The notes under the pieces: model-generated
The model's database searches: none
What the model saw: the letters and a program-made list of their open reading frames with translations, nothing else
Told to the model about the DNA's origin: nothing
Assembly: GCA_903930675.1 (NCBI GenBank)
Contig: CAIYZJ010000013.1
Span: forward strand, 1-33,853
Length of the DNA stretch: 33,853 nucleotides
DNA from: an uncultured Hyphomicrobiales bacterium
GTDB lineage: Bacteria; Pseudomonadota; Alphaproteobacteria; Rhizobiales; Beijerinckiaceae
Direction of reading: 5' to 3'
Made by a program: the position numbers and the translations under genes
In this document: positions 7,782-15,359 of the stretch, in pieces
How the letters are laid out: each line of letters opens with the position of its first letter
Position numbering within the stretch: the first letter of the stretch is position 1

Positions 7782-8699
7782 ATGCGGATTATTGTGAACG
7801 GGCAGCAGGCTTTCGGAGAGGCGGTGTTGCGCGCTCTGGTGGAGCGGGGCGAACATGTCGTGGCGGTCTATTGTGCTCCCGACAAACCCGGCGCCCGCCC
7901 CGATCCGCTGAAGCTGGCAGCCGAAAGCCTCGGCCTGCCCGTGCACCAGCCAGCCTCGTTCAAAAATCCCGAAGTCTGGGCTGAAATGGCCGCGCTGAAG
8001 CCCGATCTTTGCGTCATGGCTTTTGTGACCAAATTCGTGCCCTCCGATTGTCTGGCCATTCCGCGCCTCGGCACGATCCAGTATCACCCCTCGCTGCTGC
8101 CGCGCCATCGCGGACCCAGCGCGATCAACTGGCCGATCATTGAAGGTGAAACCGTGACCGGTCTGTCGATTTTCTGGCCCGATGACGGGCTGGATACCGG
8201 CCCGATCCTGCTGCAAAAGCAGGTCGACATCGGGCCCGATGCCACCTTGGGCACGCTGTATTTCGACAACCTGTTCCCGATGGGTGTGGCCGCGATGCTG
8301 GAAAGCGTCGATCTGGTGCGCGAGGGCAAGGCCCCGAAAATCGAGCAGGATCACACGCAGGCCGATTATCAGGGCTGGTGCAAGGCAGAGGACTGCCTGA
8401 TCGACTGGGCCAAGCCTGCCCAAACGGTCTATAACCTGATCCGCGGGGCCAATCCGTCACCGGGCGCTTCGACCCTGTTCAAAGGCGAGAGCCTGACCCT
8501 GTTCGATGCCCGACTGGTGGCCCCGCACGGTGGCAAAGCGGGCACGATCTCGGCGGTGCAAGACGATGGTTTTATCGTCGAGGCGGAAGGCGGGGCCATT
8601 CTGGTGCAGCGTCTGCGTTACGGCAAAGGCCCGAAAGAGGCCGCAATGGAATGGTTCAATCGCGAGGGTCTCGCGGTCGGAACCGGTTTCGGATCATAA
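7782..8699 (+). CDS. Free-standing formyltransferase/10-formyl-THF hydrolase-like protein
   Basis: A 305-residue protein with the Rossmann-type formyl-transferase domain (about 1-200) followed by an FMT C-terminal-like domain. The central block IQYHPSLLPRHRGPSAINW ... WPDDGLDTGPILLQ is closest to the N-terminal 10-formyltetrahydrofolate hydrolase domain of ALDH1L1. Catalytic His102 and Asp138 are present and 36 residues apart, as in Fmt. The Asn of classical formyltransferases is Gln100 here (Ile in ALDH1L1). It lacks the aldehyde dehydrogenase half. It could be a formyl-THF hydrolase, a small-molecule or sugar N-formyltransferase, or a divergent Fmt. ATG 7782 is preceded by GGATGGGGCG. It is followed 27 nt later by an aldo/keto reductase on the same strand. 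Confidence 0.78.
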   Translation: MRIIVNGQQAFGEAVLRALVERGEHVVAVYCAPDKPGARPDPLKLAAESLGLPVHQPASFKNPEVWAEMAALKPDLCVMAFVTKFVPSDCLAIPRLGTIQYHPSLLPRHRGPSAINWPIIEGETVTGLSIFWPDDGLDTGPILLQKQVDIGPDATLGTLYFDNLFPMGVAAMLESVDLVREGKAPKIEQDHTQADYQGWCKAEDCLIDWAKPAQTVYNLIRGANPSPGASTLFKGESLTLFDARLVAPHGGKAGTISAVQDDGFIVEAEGGAILVQRLRYGKGPKEAAMEWFNREGLAVGTGFGS

Positions 8700-8726
8700 A
8701 CAGAAACAACAAAGAGGAAACGGCTG

Positions 8727-9749
8727 ATGGATTATCATAAATTGGGCCGTTCCGGCCTCAAAGTCTCGCCCTTGTGCCTTGGCACCATGTTGTTTGGCGC
8801 GCAAACCGACGAGCCGACCTCGCAAAGGATCATTGCGGCCGCGCGTGATCACGGCGTCAACTTCATCGACACGGCCGACACCTATAACGAGGGGGTCTCG
8901 GAAGAAATTGTCGGCCGCGCCATTGCCAAAGACCGCGATGCGTGGGTGCTGGCCACCAAGGTCGCCAATGTCGTGCAACAGACCCCGAGCGGCACCGCAC
9001 CCAACAAAAGCGGGCTGTCGCGCAAATGGATCATGGAAGCGGCCGAGGACAGTCTGAAACGGCTCGGCACCGATTATATCGACATCTATTACCTGCACAA
9101 AGAAGACCACTCGACCCCGCTGGACGAAACCGTCAAGGCGATGGGCGATTTGATGAAATCGGGCAAAATCCGCTATTTCGGCATTTCCAACTATCGCGCA
9201 TGGCGTTTGGCGGAAATCTGCCGGATGTGTGACGAATGGGGCATTGACCGCCCGATTGTCAGCCAGCCTTATTACAATGCCATGAACCGGATGCCGGAAG
9301 TCGAGCATCTGCCGGCTTGCGGGCATTTCGGGCTCGGGGTTGTGCCCTACAGCCCGCTGGCGCGCGGCGTGCTGACCGGCAAATACGATCCCAACCGCCC
9401 GCCGCCCGAAGGCACCCGCGCCGGCCGTCAGGACCGCCGGATGATGCAGACCGAATGGCGGGTGGAATCGCTCGATATCGCACAGGAAATCAAACAGCAT
9501 GCCGAGGCGCGCAACACCAAGGCGCAATATCTGGCTTTGGCATGGGTGCTCAACAACAAATTCATCACTTCGGTGATCGGCGGCCCGCGCACCGAGGAGC
9601 AATGGGCCGATTATCTGGCCGCCCTCGATTACACCTTTACCGCCGAGGACGAGGCCCTGATCGACCGGCTGGTGCCCGCGGGCCATCCCTCGACACCGGG
9701 TTACAACGATCCGGCCTATCCGCTCGAAGGGCGCGTATCGCGGGTTTGA
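8727..9749 (+). CDS. Aldo/keto reductase
   Basis: A 340-residue NAD(P)H-dependent TIM-barrel oxidoreductase. The catalytic tetrad is visible: Asp48 and Tyr53 (FIDTADTYNEG), Lys78 (VLATKV) and His124 (YYLHKED). ISNYRAWRLAEI and YSPLARGVLTGKY are typical of the YhdN/Tas-like branch. AGAGGAAA precedes ATG 8727. It is the second gene of a two-gene unit with the formyltransferase-like protein and ends at a strong terminator (9768-9794). The substrate, an aldehyde or ketone, cannot be read from sequence. Confidence 0.88.
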   Translation: MDYHKLGRSGLKVSPLCLGTMLFGAQTDEPTSQRIIAAARDHGVNFIDTADTYNEGVSEEIVGRAIAKDRDAWVLATKVANVVQQTPSGTAPNKSGLSRKWIMEAAEDSLKRLGTDYIDIYYLHKEDHSTPLDETVKAMGDLMKSGKIRYFGISNYRAWRLAEICRMCDEWGIDRPIVSQPYYNAMNRMPEVEHLPACGHFGLGVVPYSPLARGVLTGKYDPNRPPPEGTRAGRQDRRMMQTEWRVESLDIAQEIKQHAEARNTKAQYLALAWVLNNKFITSVIGGPRTEEQWADYLAALDYTFTAEDEALIDRLVPAGHPSTPGYNDPAYPLEGRVSRV

Positions 9750-9767
9750 CAGCTCCCATATAACGAC

Positions 9768-9794
9768 AAAAGGCCGCATCGCTGCGGCCTTTTT
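9768..9794. terminator. Strong bidirectional rho-independent terminator
   Basis: AAAAGGCCGCA (9768-9778), a TCGC loop and TGCGGCCTTTT (9783-9793) form a perfect 11-bp stem with A- and T-runs on its flanks. It works for both the aldo/keto reductase (plus) and the RND adaptor gene (minus), which converge here. Confidence 0.9.
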
Positions 9795-9818
9795 GCTGTA
9801 TTGATATTGAAAGGTAAC

Positions 9819-10946
9819 TTAGCGGCGTGCCTCTGCCGCGCGCACTTTGGAACCTTCGACCAGATCACTCGATACGTTGAGGCCGACCCGTTCGCCGACC
9901 TTCAACCCGTCTGTCACGTTGATCAGCGCGCCATCTGTGGAAGCCACTTTCATGGGACGGAATTTGATGGTGGAGTCCTCGCCGATCACCGCGACTTGCT
10001 GATTTCCGCCGCGCTGCATCATGGCCGAGACCGGAATTTGCAGGAAGCTCTTCACCGGCACGCGCAAGCTGACATTCACGAAACTGCCGGGCACCAGAAA
10101 CTGGTCGCTATTGTCGAGGTCGATTTCGACAAAGAGCGTGCGGGTGCGCGGGTCGAGCGTACCTGCGGTGCGGCTGATCTTGGCCTTGCGCCTGCGATCG
10201 GGATTGGCAGCATCGATGATTTCAGCCTCATCGCCGACTTTGATGGCTGCGACATCGCGCTGCTCGACATAGATACCGACGCGTAATTTTGAGTTGTCCG
10301 CGATCTGCATCACCGGCAGAGAGCTGGCCTGATTGGTGGTGGCGGCTTGCATCAGGGCGCCCGGATCGGCAAAGCGGGCGACAACCGTGCCGTTAAACGG
10401 GGCTTTGAGGGTTTGATAGGACCGCATGATGCCGAGATTTCGCACGGTTTCCTGTGACATGCGGTAATTGGTTTCGGCCTGTTCGGCCGCCTGTTGCGAG
10501 GTCGTGCTGTTGCGGAACAATTCGCGTGAGCGTGCATCGATACGCTGCTTCTGGTCGAGATCGGCGACCGCACTCTGATACTGGCTTTCAAGCTCCGCGC
10601 TGTCGATTTCCGCGATAACCTGATTGGCAGTGACCTGATCGCCTTTGTCGACCAGCACCGATTTCAGATAGCCGCTGACCTTGGCAAAGACTGTAATGGT
10701 CTGATAGGGGCGCGCATCACCCAGCAGCTGGATTGTCCGGAATTGCGGACCCTGCACCACATTGGCCACCACCACGCGAGGCCCGCGCGCCACATCCGCC
10801 TCCATTGCGGCTTTGGCATTGGCCAAACCGTCAGAGGATTGCCGCATGTAATAGGCCGTGCCCAGCACTGACGCGACCACGCAAACGACGCCCATCAGAT
10901 AGAGGCGGGTTTTGGACGAGCGGCCCTGAGAGGAAAGTTGATCCAT
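9819..10946 (-). CDS. RND efflux periplasmic adaptor (membrane fusion protein)
   Basis: A 375-residue adaptor with a short cytosolic tail and one N-terminal anchor helix (about 15-35). It has no lipobox Cys, so it is membrane-anchored rather than a lipoprotein. The first lipoyl half (VFAKVSGYLKSVLVDKGDQVTANQVIAEID) is followed by a short alpha-hairpin (about 120-165), the second lipoyl half (LKAPFNGTVVARFADPGALM), and beta-barrel/proximal domains with RTRTLFVEIDLDN and LVPGSFVNVSL. ATG 10946 comes 6 nt after the permease stop; a GTG one codon earlier (10949) is also possible. It is the second gene of the operon, whereas the adaptor is usually first. No TolC-type outer membrane gene is present. 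Confidence 0.88.
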   Translation of the reverse strand: MDQLSSQGRSSKTRLYLMGVVCVVASVLGTAYYMRQSSDGLANAKAAMEADVARGPRVVVANVVQGPQFRTIQLLGDARPYQTITVFAKVSGYLKSVLVDKGDQVTANQVIAEIDSAELESQYQSAVADLDQKQRIDARSRELFRNSTTSQQAAEQAETNYRMSQETVRNLGIMRSYQTLKAPFNGTVVARFADPGALMQAATTNQASSLPVMQIADNSKLRVGIYVEQRDVAAIKVGDEAEIIDAANPDRRRKAKISRTAGTLDPRTRTLFVEIDLDNSDQFLVPGSFVNVSLRVPVKSFLQIPVSAMMQRGGNQQVAVIGEDSTIKFRPMKVASTDGALINVTDGLKVGERVGLNVSSDLVEGSKVRAAEARR

Positions 10947-10952
10947 CACTGA

Positions 10953-13900
10953 TTATCCGTTGACCGACGGGACATGTCCCGAATGAGTTTGGGCATCATG
11001 GGGTGTCGAGGCATGAGGCGGGGCGGCAAAATTCGGGGCAGCCTGGGCTGAGGCAGCTCCTGCCGATTCAATGGCATATTGCGTATCGAGTTCGTGCAAG
11101 CGCGGTGGCTTGCGGCGCAACAGCGTGTAGAAGATCGGCACGATGAACAATGTGGCGATGGTGGCAGCCAGCAGGCCTCCGATCACCGCACGACCCAACG
11201 GAGCGTTCTGCTCGCCCGCTTCCCCCAGCCCCAAGGCCATCGGGATCATGCCGAGAATCATCGCCAGCGCTGTCATCAGGATCGGGCGCAAACGGGTTTT
11301 GCCCGCTTCCACCACCGCCTCGAACGGTGTCACATCGCCGCGCGCACGCACATCATTGGCAAAACTGACCACCAGAATGGAGTTGGACACCGAAATCCCG
11401 ACCGTCATGATCGTTCCCATCAGCGAGACCACATTGATGGTGGTGCCTGTCAGCGCCAGCATCCAGATAATGCCGATCAGCGCCCCCGGAATGGCCATCA
11501 TGATGATGAACGGATCAACCCATGACTGGAACAGCACAACCAGCAGCGCATAGACCAGAATGATCGCGATCACCAACCCCTGTGCCAGCCGGGCAAAGGA
11601 AGAATCCATGACTTCGGGCTGGCCGCGCAGATTGATATGCGTGGTCACCGGAAGGTCTTTCGACACCTCTGCAATCGCCTTGCGCACATCTGTCGCCACA
11701 CCGCCAAGATCACGACCGTCGACATTGGCGGCCACGTCGATCACGCGCTGGACCGAATAATGGTTGATCGCCGCCAGCGAACTGCGCGGACGCACCGAGG
11801 CTATGTCGGCCATACGGGTGACGGGCGCATTCGGGAAGGTCGAATATTGGGTGGTCGAAAACTGGTTGGCGACATTGGACGGCTGGTTGACCATCGGTTG
11901 GCTGACCGGCAGGCCCATCAGATCATCAACCGTCTGGATGGCTTCCATCGGCTGACGCACCGCCACGAAATAGTTCACATTATTGGCGGGATTGAGGAAA
12001 TAGGACGGGGCGACCAGAGAGCTTGATGACAGTGACACCAGCAGATTGTTGGACACATCGCGCTGTGACACGCCCAGTTGCGCCGCGCGCAAGCGATCGA
12101 CATCGATCTGCAACGTCGGATAGTCGAGAATCTGCGTGATATGCGGATCAGCCACACCGGGAATTTTCTGCAAAGCCAGCAACAATTTTTGCGCCAGCTC
12201 ATAGGAGCGGTTGAAATTGGGATCGGAAATCTGGATGTCGATCGGCGCGGACAGGCCGAAATTCAGAACCTGAGAGACGATATCGGCATTCTGGAAATAG
12301 AACATCGCACCGGGGAAGGCATCGGGCAGCACCGCGCGCAAGGCACGGATATGTTCGACGCTCGGCTTGTGGCCCTTTTTGAGCTGGATCAGAATATCGG
12401 CATCCGCGCTGGACACGTTATCGGACGGGATCAAAGCCAGATTGGTTGCAAAGGGCACGCCCACCACGTCATTGATGGTCTGGATTTCGTCATTGCCGAT
12501 CACTTCGCGGATTTTGGCTTGCACGGCCAGCACGTTCTGCTCTGTCACTTCGAGGCGTGTGCCCGCAGGTCCACGATAATGCAGTTTGATAATGCCGACA
12601 TCGGCGGTGGGGAAAAAGTCCTTGCCGAGATAGCCGGCCATCACCAGCGACACCGCCAGCACGACACCGAAGGTCGCCAGCACGAAGCCGCGGGCGCGCA
12701 AACAGGCTTCCAGCGCGTTCTGGTATCCGGTCCGCACCCATTCAAAGCCGCGCTCGAATTTCGCGAAGACGCCGGTCGGGGTTTCATGGACATGTTCGGT
12801 CAGCATCATGCGCGCCATGGTCGGCACAATCGAGAAGCTGAGCACATAGGAGGCAAGCATCGCCAGCACCACGGTCAGGCCCAGCGGAATGAACAGGTAA
12901 CGCGCCGCCCCTTCGAGCAGGAAAACGGGGAAAAACACGATACAAATCGCCAGCGTGGCCACCGTCAGCGGTGTCACCACTTCCGAACACCCGTCGAGAA
13001 TCGCCACCGTCAAGGGTTTGCCGAGCGACTGGTTGCGGTGGATGTTTTCAATCGTCACCGTCGCATTGTCCACCAACAGGCCGATGGCCAGTGCGAGACC
13101 GCCCAAAGTCATCAGATTGATGGTTTCACCCGCCGCATACAGGCCTGCAATACCGGCGAGAATGGACAGCGGGATCGAGGTCGAGACAATCACCATATTG
13201 CGCCATGATCCGAGGAAGAACAGGATCATCAGCGAGACAAGGATCGAGGAGACCAGCGCTTCTTCAAGCACGTTGTGAATGGCGGAGCGCACAAACACCG
13301 ATTGGTCGAAATCCAGCTGCATATCCAGCCCTTCGGGGGCGGCGGCTTTGATTTCCGGCAGCAAGGCGCGGGTCGCTTCCACCACCGCAATGGTCGAGGC
13401 ATCGGAGTGGCGCATGATGGTCACATAGGTGGCGCGCTCGCCGTTCACATGCACCATATTGGTCTGGTTGGCGAAACTGTCGCCCACTTTGGCGACATCG
13501 CCCAAAGTCACCACAATGCCGTTGCGCACCGCCAGCGGCAGATTGGAAAACTGCGCCACATTGGGCGGGCTGGAATTGATCGCCACATTGTATTCTCGCT
13601 CGCCGATGCGCGCGACACCGGCCGGCACAATCACGTTGGAGCTTTGCAGCGCTGCCACCACATCACTGGGCGACACGCCCTTGGCCGCCATGCGGGCGGG
13701 ATCGATATCGACAATAATCTGGCGAGCCTTGCCGCCATAGGGTGCCGACAGCGAAATGCCGGGAATGGTGAACAGCTTCAGACGCACGAAATTGAAGGTA
13801 TAATCGAGAATCTGCTCTTCGGGGATGGTCTTGCTCGACGATGTCATCTGCACGACACCGACATTGGAGGCACTGAACGGGATCAGGATCGGCGGCGTCA

Positions 13901-14273
13901 TGCCCGGCGGCATCACGCGCAACACCTGATTGTTGACCGCATTGATCTGCGCCATCGCACCGCCCAATTCGGCACCCGGCTTGAAAAAGATTTTGATAAT
14001 GCCGGTCCCCGACAACGACTGGCTCTCGATATGGTCGATCCCGTCAACGCTCTGCGCATAGGTGCGCTCGGCCACCAGCACCACACGCCGTTCCATTTCC
14101 TCGGCCGAGAGACCGCCGTAATTCCATGCGACCAGCACAACCGGAATATTGATGGCCGGGAAAATATCGACCACCATGCGACTGAGAGAGAGAAAACCCG
14201 CCAAGACGACAATGAACGCGGAAATAGCAGACGTATAGGGACGCCGCAACGCGACGTGAACCAACCCCATCAT
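10953..14273 (-). CDS. RND efflux pump inner-membrane permease (AcrB-like)
   Basis: About 1106 residues with the AcrB architecture: TM1 (about 12-32), a large periplasmic loop, TM2-6, the central cytoplasmic linker, TM7, a second large loop and TM8-12. RND motifs include FPAINIPVV after TM1 and GIDHIESQSLSGTG. The TM4 motif reads GLLVDNATVTIENIHR, so the second Asp of AcrB's Asp407-Asp408 pair is Asn403. The TM10 motif reads VGISVSNSILVV, with Ser963 where AcrB has Lys940. The TM11 Arg (RLRPILMT) remains. The proton relay is thus altered, perhaps a feature of this subfamily. Tandem ATGs at 14273 and 14270 follow GGGGGA. The long C-terminal tail (about 50 residues) is His/Pro/Ala-rich. The substrate is unknown; location suggests aromatics or toxic intermediates. 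Confidence 0.9.
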   Translation of the reverse strand: MMGLVHVALRRPYTSAISAFIVVLAGFLSLSRMVVDIFPAINIPVVLVAWNYGGLSAEEMERRVVLVAERTYAQSVDGIDHIESQSLSGTGIIKIFFKPGAELGGAMAQINAVNNQVLRVMPPGMTPPILIPFSASNVGVVQMTSSSKTIPEEQILDYTFNFVRLKLFTIPGISLSAPYGGKARQIIVDIDPARMAAKGVSPSDVVAALQSSNVIVPAGVARIGEREYNVAINSSPPNVAQFSNLPLAVRNGIVVTLGDVAKVGDSFANQTNMVHVNGERATYVTIMRHSDASTIAVVEATRALLPEIKAAAPEGLDMQLDFDQSVFVRSAIHNVLEEALVSSILVSLMILFFLGSWRNMVIVSTSIPLSILAGIAGLYAAGETINLMTLGGLALAIGLLVDNATVTIENIHRNQSLGKPLTVAILDGCSEVVTPLTVATLAICIVFFPVFLLEGAARYLFIPLGLTVVLAMLASYVLSFSIVPTMARMMLTEHVHETPTGVFAKFERGFEWVRTGYQNALEACLRARGFVLATFGVVLAVSLVMAGYLGKDFFPTADVGIIKLHYRGPAGTRLEVTEQNVLAVQAKIREVIGNDEIQTINDVVGVPFATNLALIPSDNVSSADADILIQLKKGHKPSVEHIRALRAVLPDAFPGAMFYFQNADIVSQVLNFGLSAPIDIQISDPNFNRSYELAQKLLLALQKIPGVADPHITQILDYPTLQIDVDRLRAAQLGVSQRDVSNNLLVSLSSSSLVAPSYFLNPANNVNYFVAVRQPMEAIQTVDDLMGLPVSQPMVNQPSNVANQFSTTQYSTFPNAPVTRMADIASVRPRSSLAAINHYSVQRVIDVAANVDGRDLGGVATDVRKAIAEVSKDLPVTTHINLRGQPEVMDSSFARLAQGLVIAIILVYALLVVLFQSWVDPFIIMMAIPGALIGIIWMLALTGTTINVVSLMGTIMTVGISVSNSILVVSFANDVRARGDVTPFEAVVEAGKTRLRPILMTALAMILGMIPMALGLGEAGEQNAPLGRAVIGGLLAATIATLFIVPIFYTLLRRKPPRLHELDTQYAIESAGAASAQAAPNFAAPPHASTPHDAQTHSGHVPSVNG

Positions 14274-14438
14274 AGGATATATTCCCCCATTGCCATTGGC
14301 CAGTCTTCCGGATTCATGGCTTTGATCCGGTCGTCTGGCCTGAACACTTTAACTTGATCGCGCAGACTGCCCCGTCGAACAGGTCCGTGTCAACTCTTGC
14401 ACTCCCGAAGCTTTGATATGTTCGGTAAAGATACCGAT
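14274..14438. promoter_or_regulatory. Leader/promoter region of the RND operon with a post-dgoK hairpin
   Basis: This 165-bp gap separates dgoK from the RND permease on the same strand. A hairpin TCGGTA (14422-14427), AAGA, TACCGA (14432-14437) lies directly after the dgoK stop but lacks a U-tract, so it is at best a weak terminator. A TTGACA on the minus strand near 14388-14393 could be a -35 box, but I find no convincing -10 at the right distance. The RND genes probably have their own promoter here. Confidence 0.35.
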
Positions 14439-15338
14439 TTAGCGGTTCAATGCCGACAGGCGGCTGAAGCCATCGACACTGGCCAAAGGCGAGCCCAATT
14501 CAGCCTCGATCCCGAATTCGGCCAAAGCCAGTCTGTAGCGTTGCGCCAGAAAAGCATCGCCGACAATCAGCAACCGCCCTGTCACGGGGTAAGCCGCCAG
14601 CCCGTCCCTGATTTCATGCCCGATCAGCAAGCCGGACAAACGGCCCGCGCTGTCTTGCGCGTCCAGCTGCCCCAGCAAGACCCCGCTGCGGGTGGTAAAA
14701 ATATCATGCAGCAGACCGACCGTCTCGTTGCGGCTGACCTGACGGACGCCGTCGAGAAAAGCCTGCCCGTCGTTGTCGCTTGGTGCATCCACCATCAGAC
14801 GGCCCAGAATCGAATGGGTCTTGAGCACGCCGAACACTTCGCCCGTCATGAAACTGCTGAAGCGCTGCAAGGCCCCGTCCCGCACCGCGACCCATTTGCT
14901 GTGGGTGCCGGGCAGGATCACTGTGGCGGTCTCGTGCTCGCCGACCACGCCGAACACCTGTATTTCCTCCCCGCGCATCACATCGGGGGTCGGGCTGTGC
15001 ATGGCCACGCCGGGCAGGAAGTGCATGTTGACGCCGTTCTCCGCCTCCACCACCACGGCGGCTTTGGCCAGATCGGCCAAACGGGCGGGCGCTTCCACAT
15101 AGGGGGTTTCAATCCAGCCATTGCGGCTGGTGATCATGCCCGACAGGAAAATGTCCATGTCCGGGGTGATCCATGCGCCGATTTCACGCTGCAAAACGGC
15201 CGCAAAATCACGATCGGCAACGCCGAGGATACCGGCGGCGGCCTGATGGGTCTGTGCGACAGTGCCATCGGCTGCAAAACGGTAACAGCGGAAATTGCTG
15301 GTGCCCCAATCCACCACCAAACGGGCGCGTAGTGTCAT
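14439..15338 (-). CDS. dgoK: 2-dehydro-3-deoxygalactonokinase
   Basis: A 299-residue sugar-acid kinase of the DgoK family. The known reaction is ATP-dependent phosphorylation of 2-keto-3-deoxygalactonate in the De Ley-Doudoroff route. Motifs: VVDWGTSNFRCYRF at the N-terminus (phosphate-binding loop), LSGMITSRNGWIETPY, VMRGEEIQVFG and ILPGTHSKWV, all diagnostic. GGGAGA precedes ATG 15338. It starts 21 nt after the stop of the CoA ligase-RidA gene and appears to belong to that operon, which is odd. The partner aldolase dgoA and a galactonate dehydratase are not in the window. The family call is strong; the physiological role here is open. Confidence 0.85.
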   Translation of the reverse strand: MTLRARLVVDWGTSNFRCYRFAADGTVAQTHQAAAGILGVADRDFAAVLQREIGAWITPDMDIFLSGMITSRNGWIETPYVEAPARLADLAKAAVVVEAENGVNMHFLPGVAMHSPTPDVMRGEEIQVFGVVGEHETATVILPGTHSKWVAVRDGALQRFSSFMTGEVFGVLKTHSILGRLMVDAPSDNDGQAFLDGVRQVSRNETVGLLHDIFTTRSGVLLGQLDAQDSAGRLSGLLIGHEIRDGLAAYPVTGRLLIVGDAFLAQRYRLALAEFGIEAELGSPLASVDGFSRLSALNR

Positions 15339-15359
15339 GCGTTCAAGTCTCCCAAAAAC

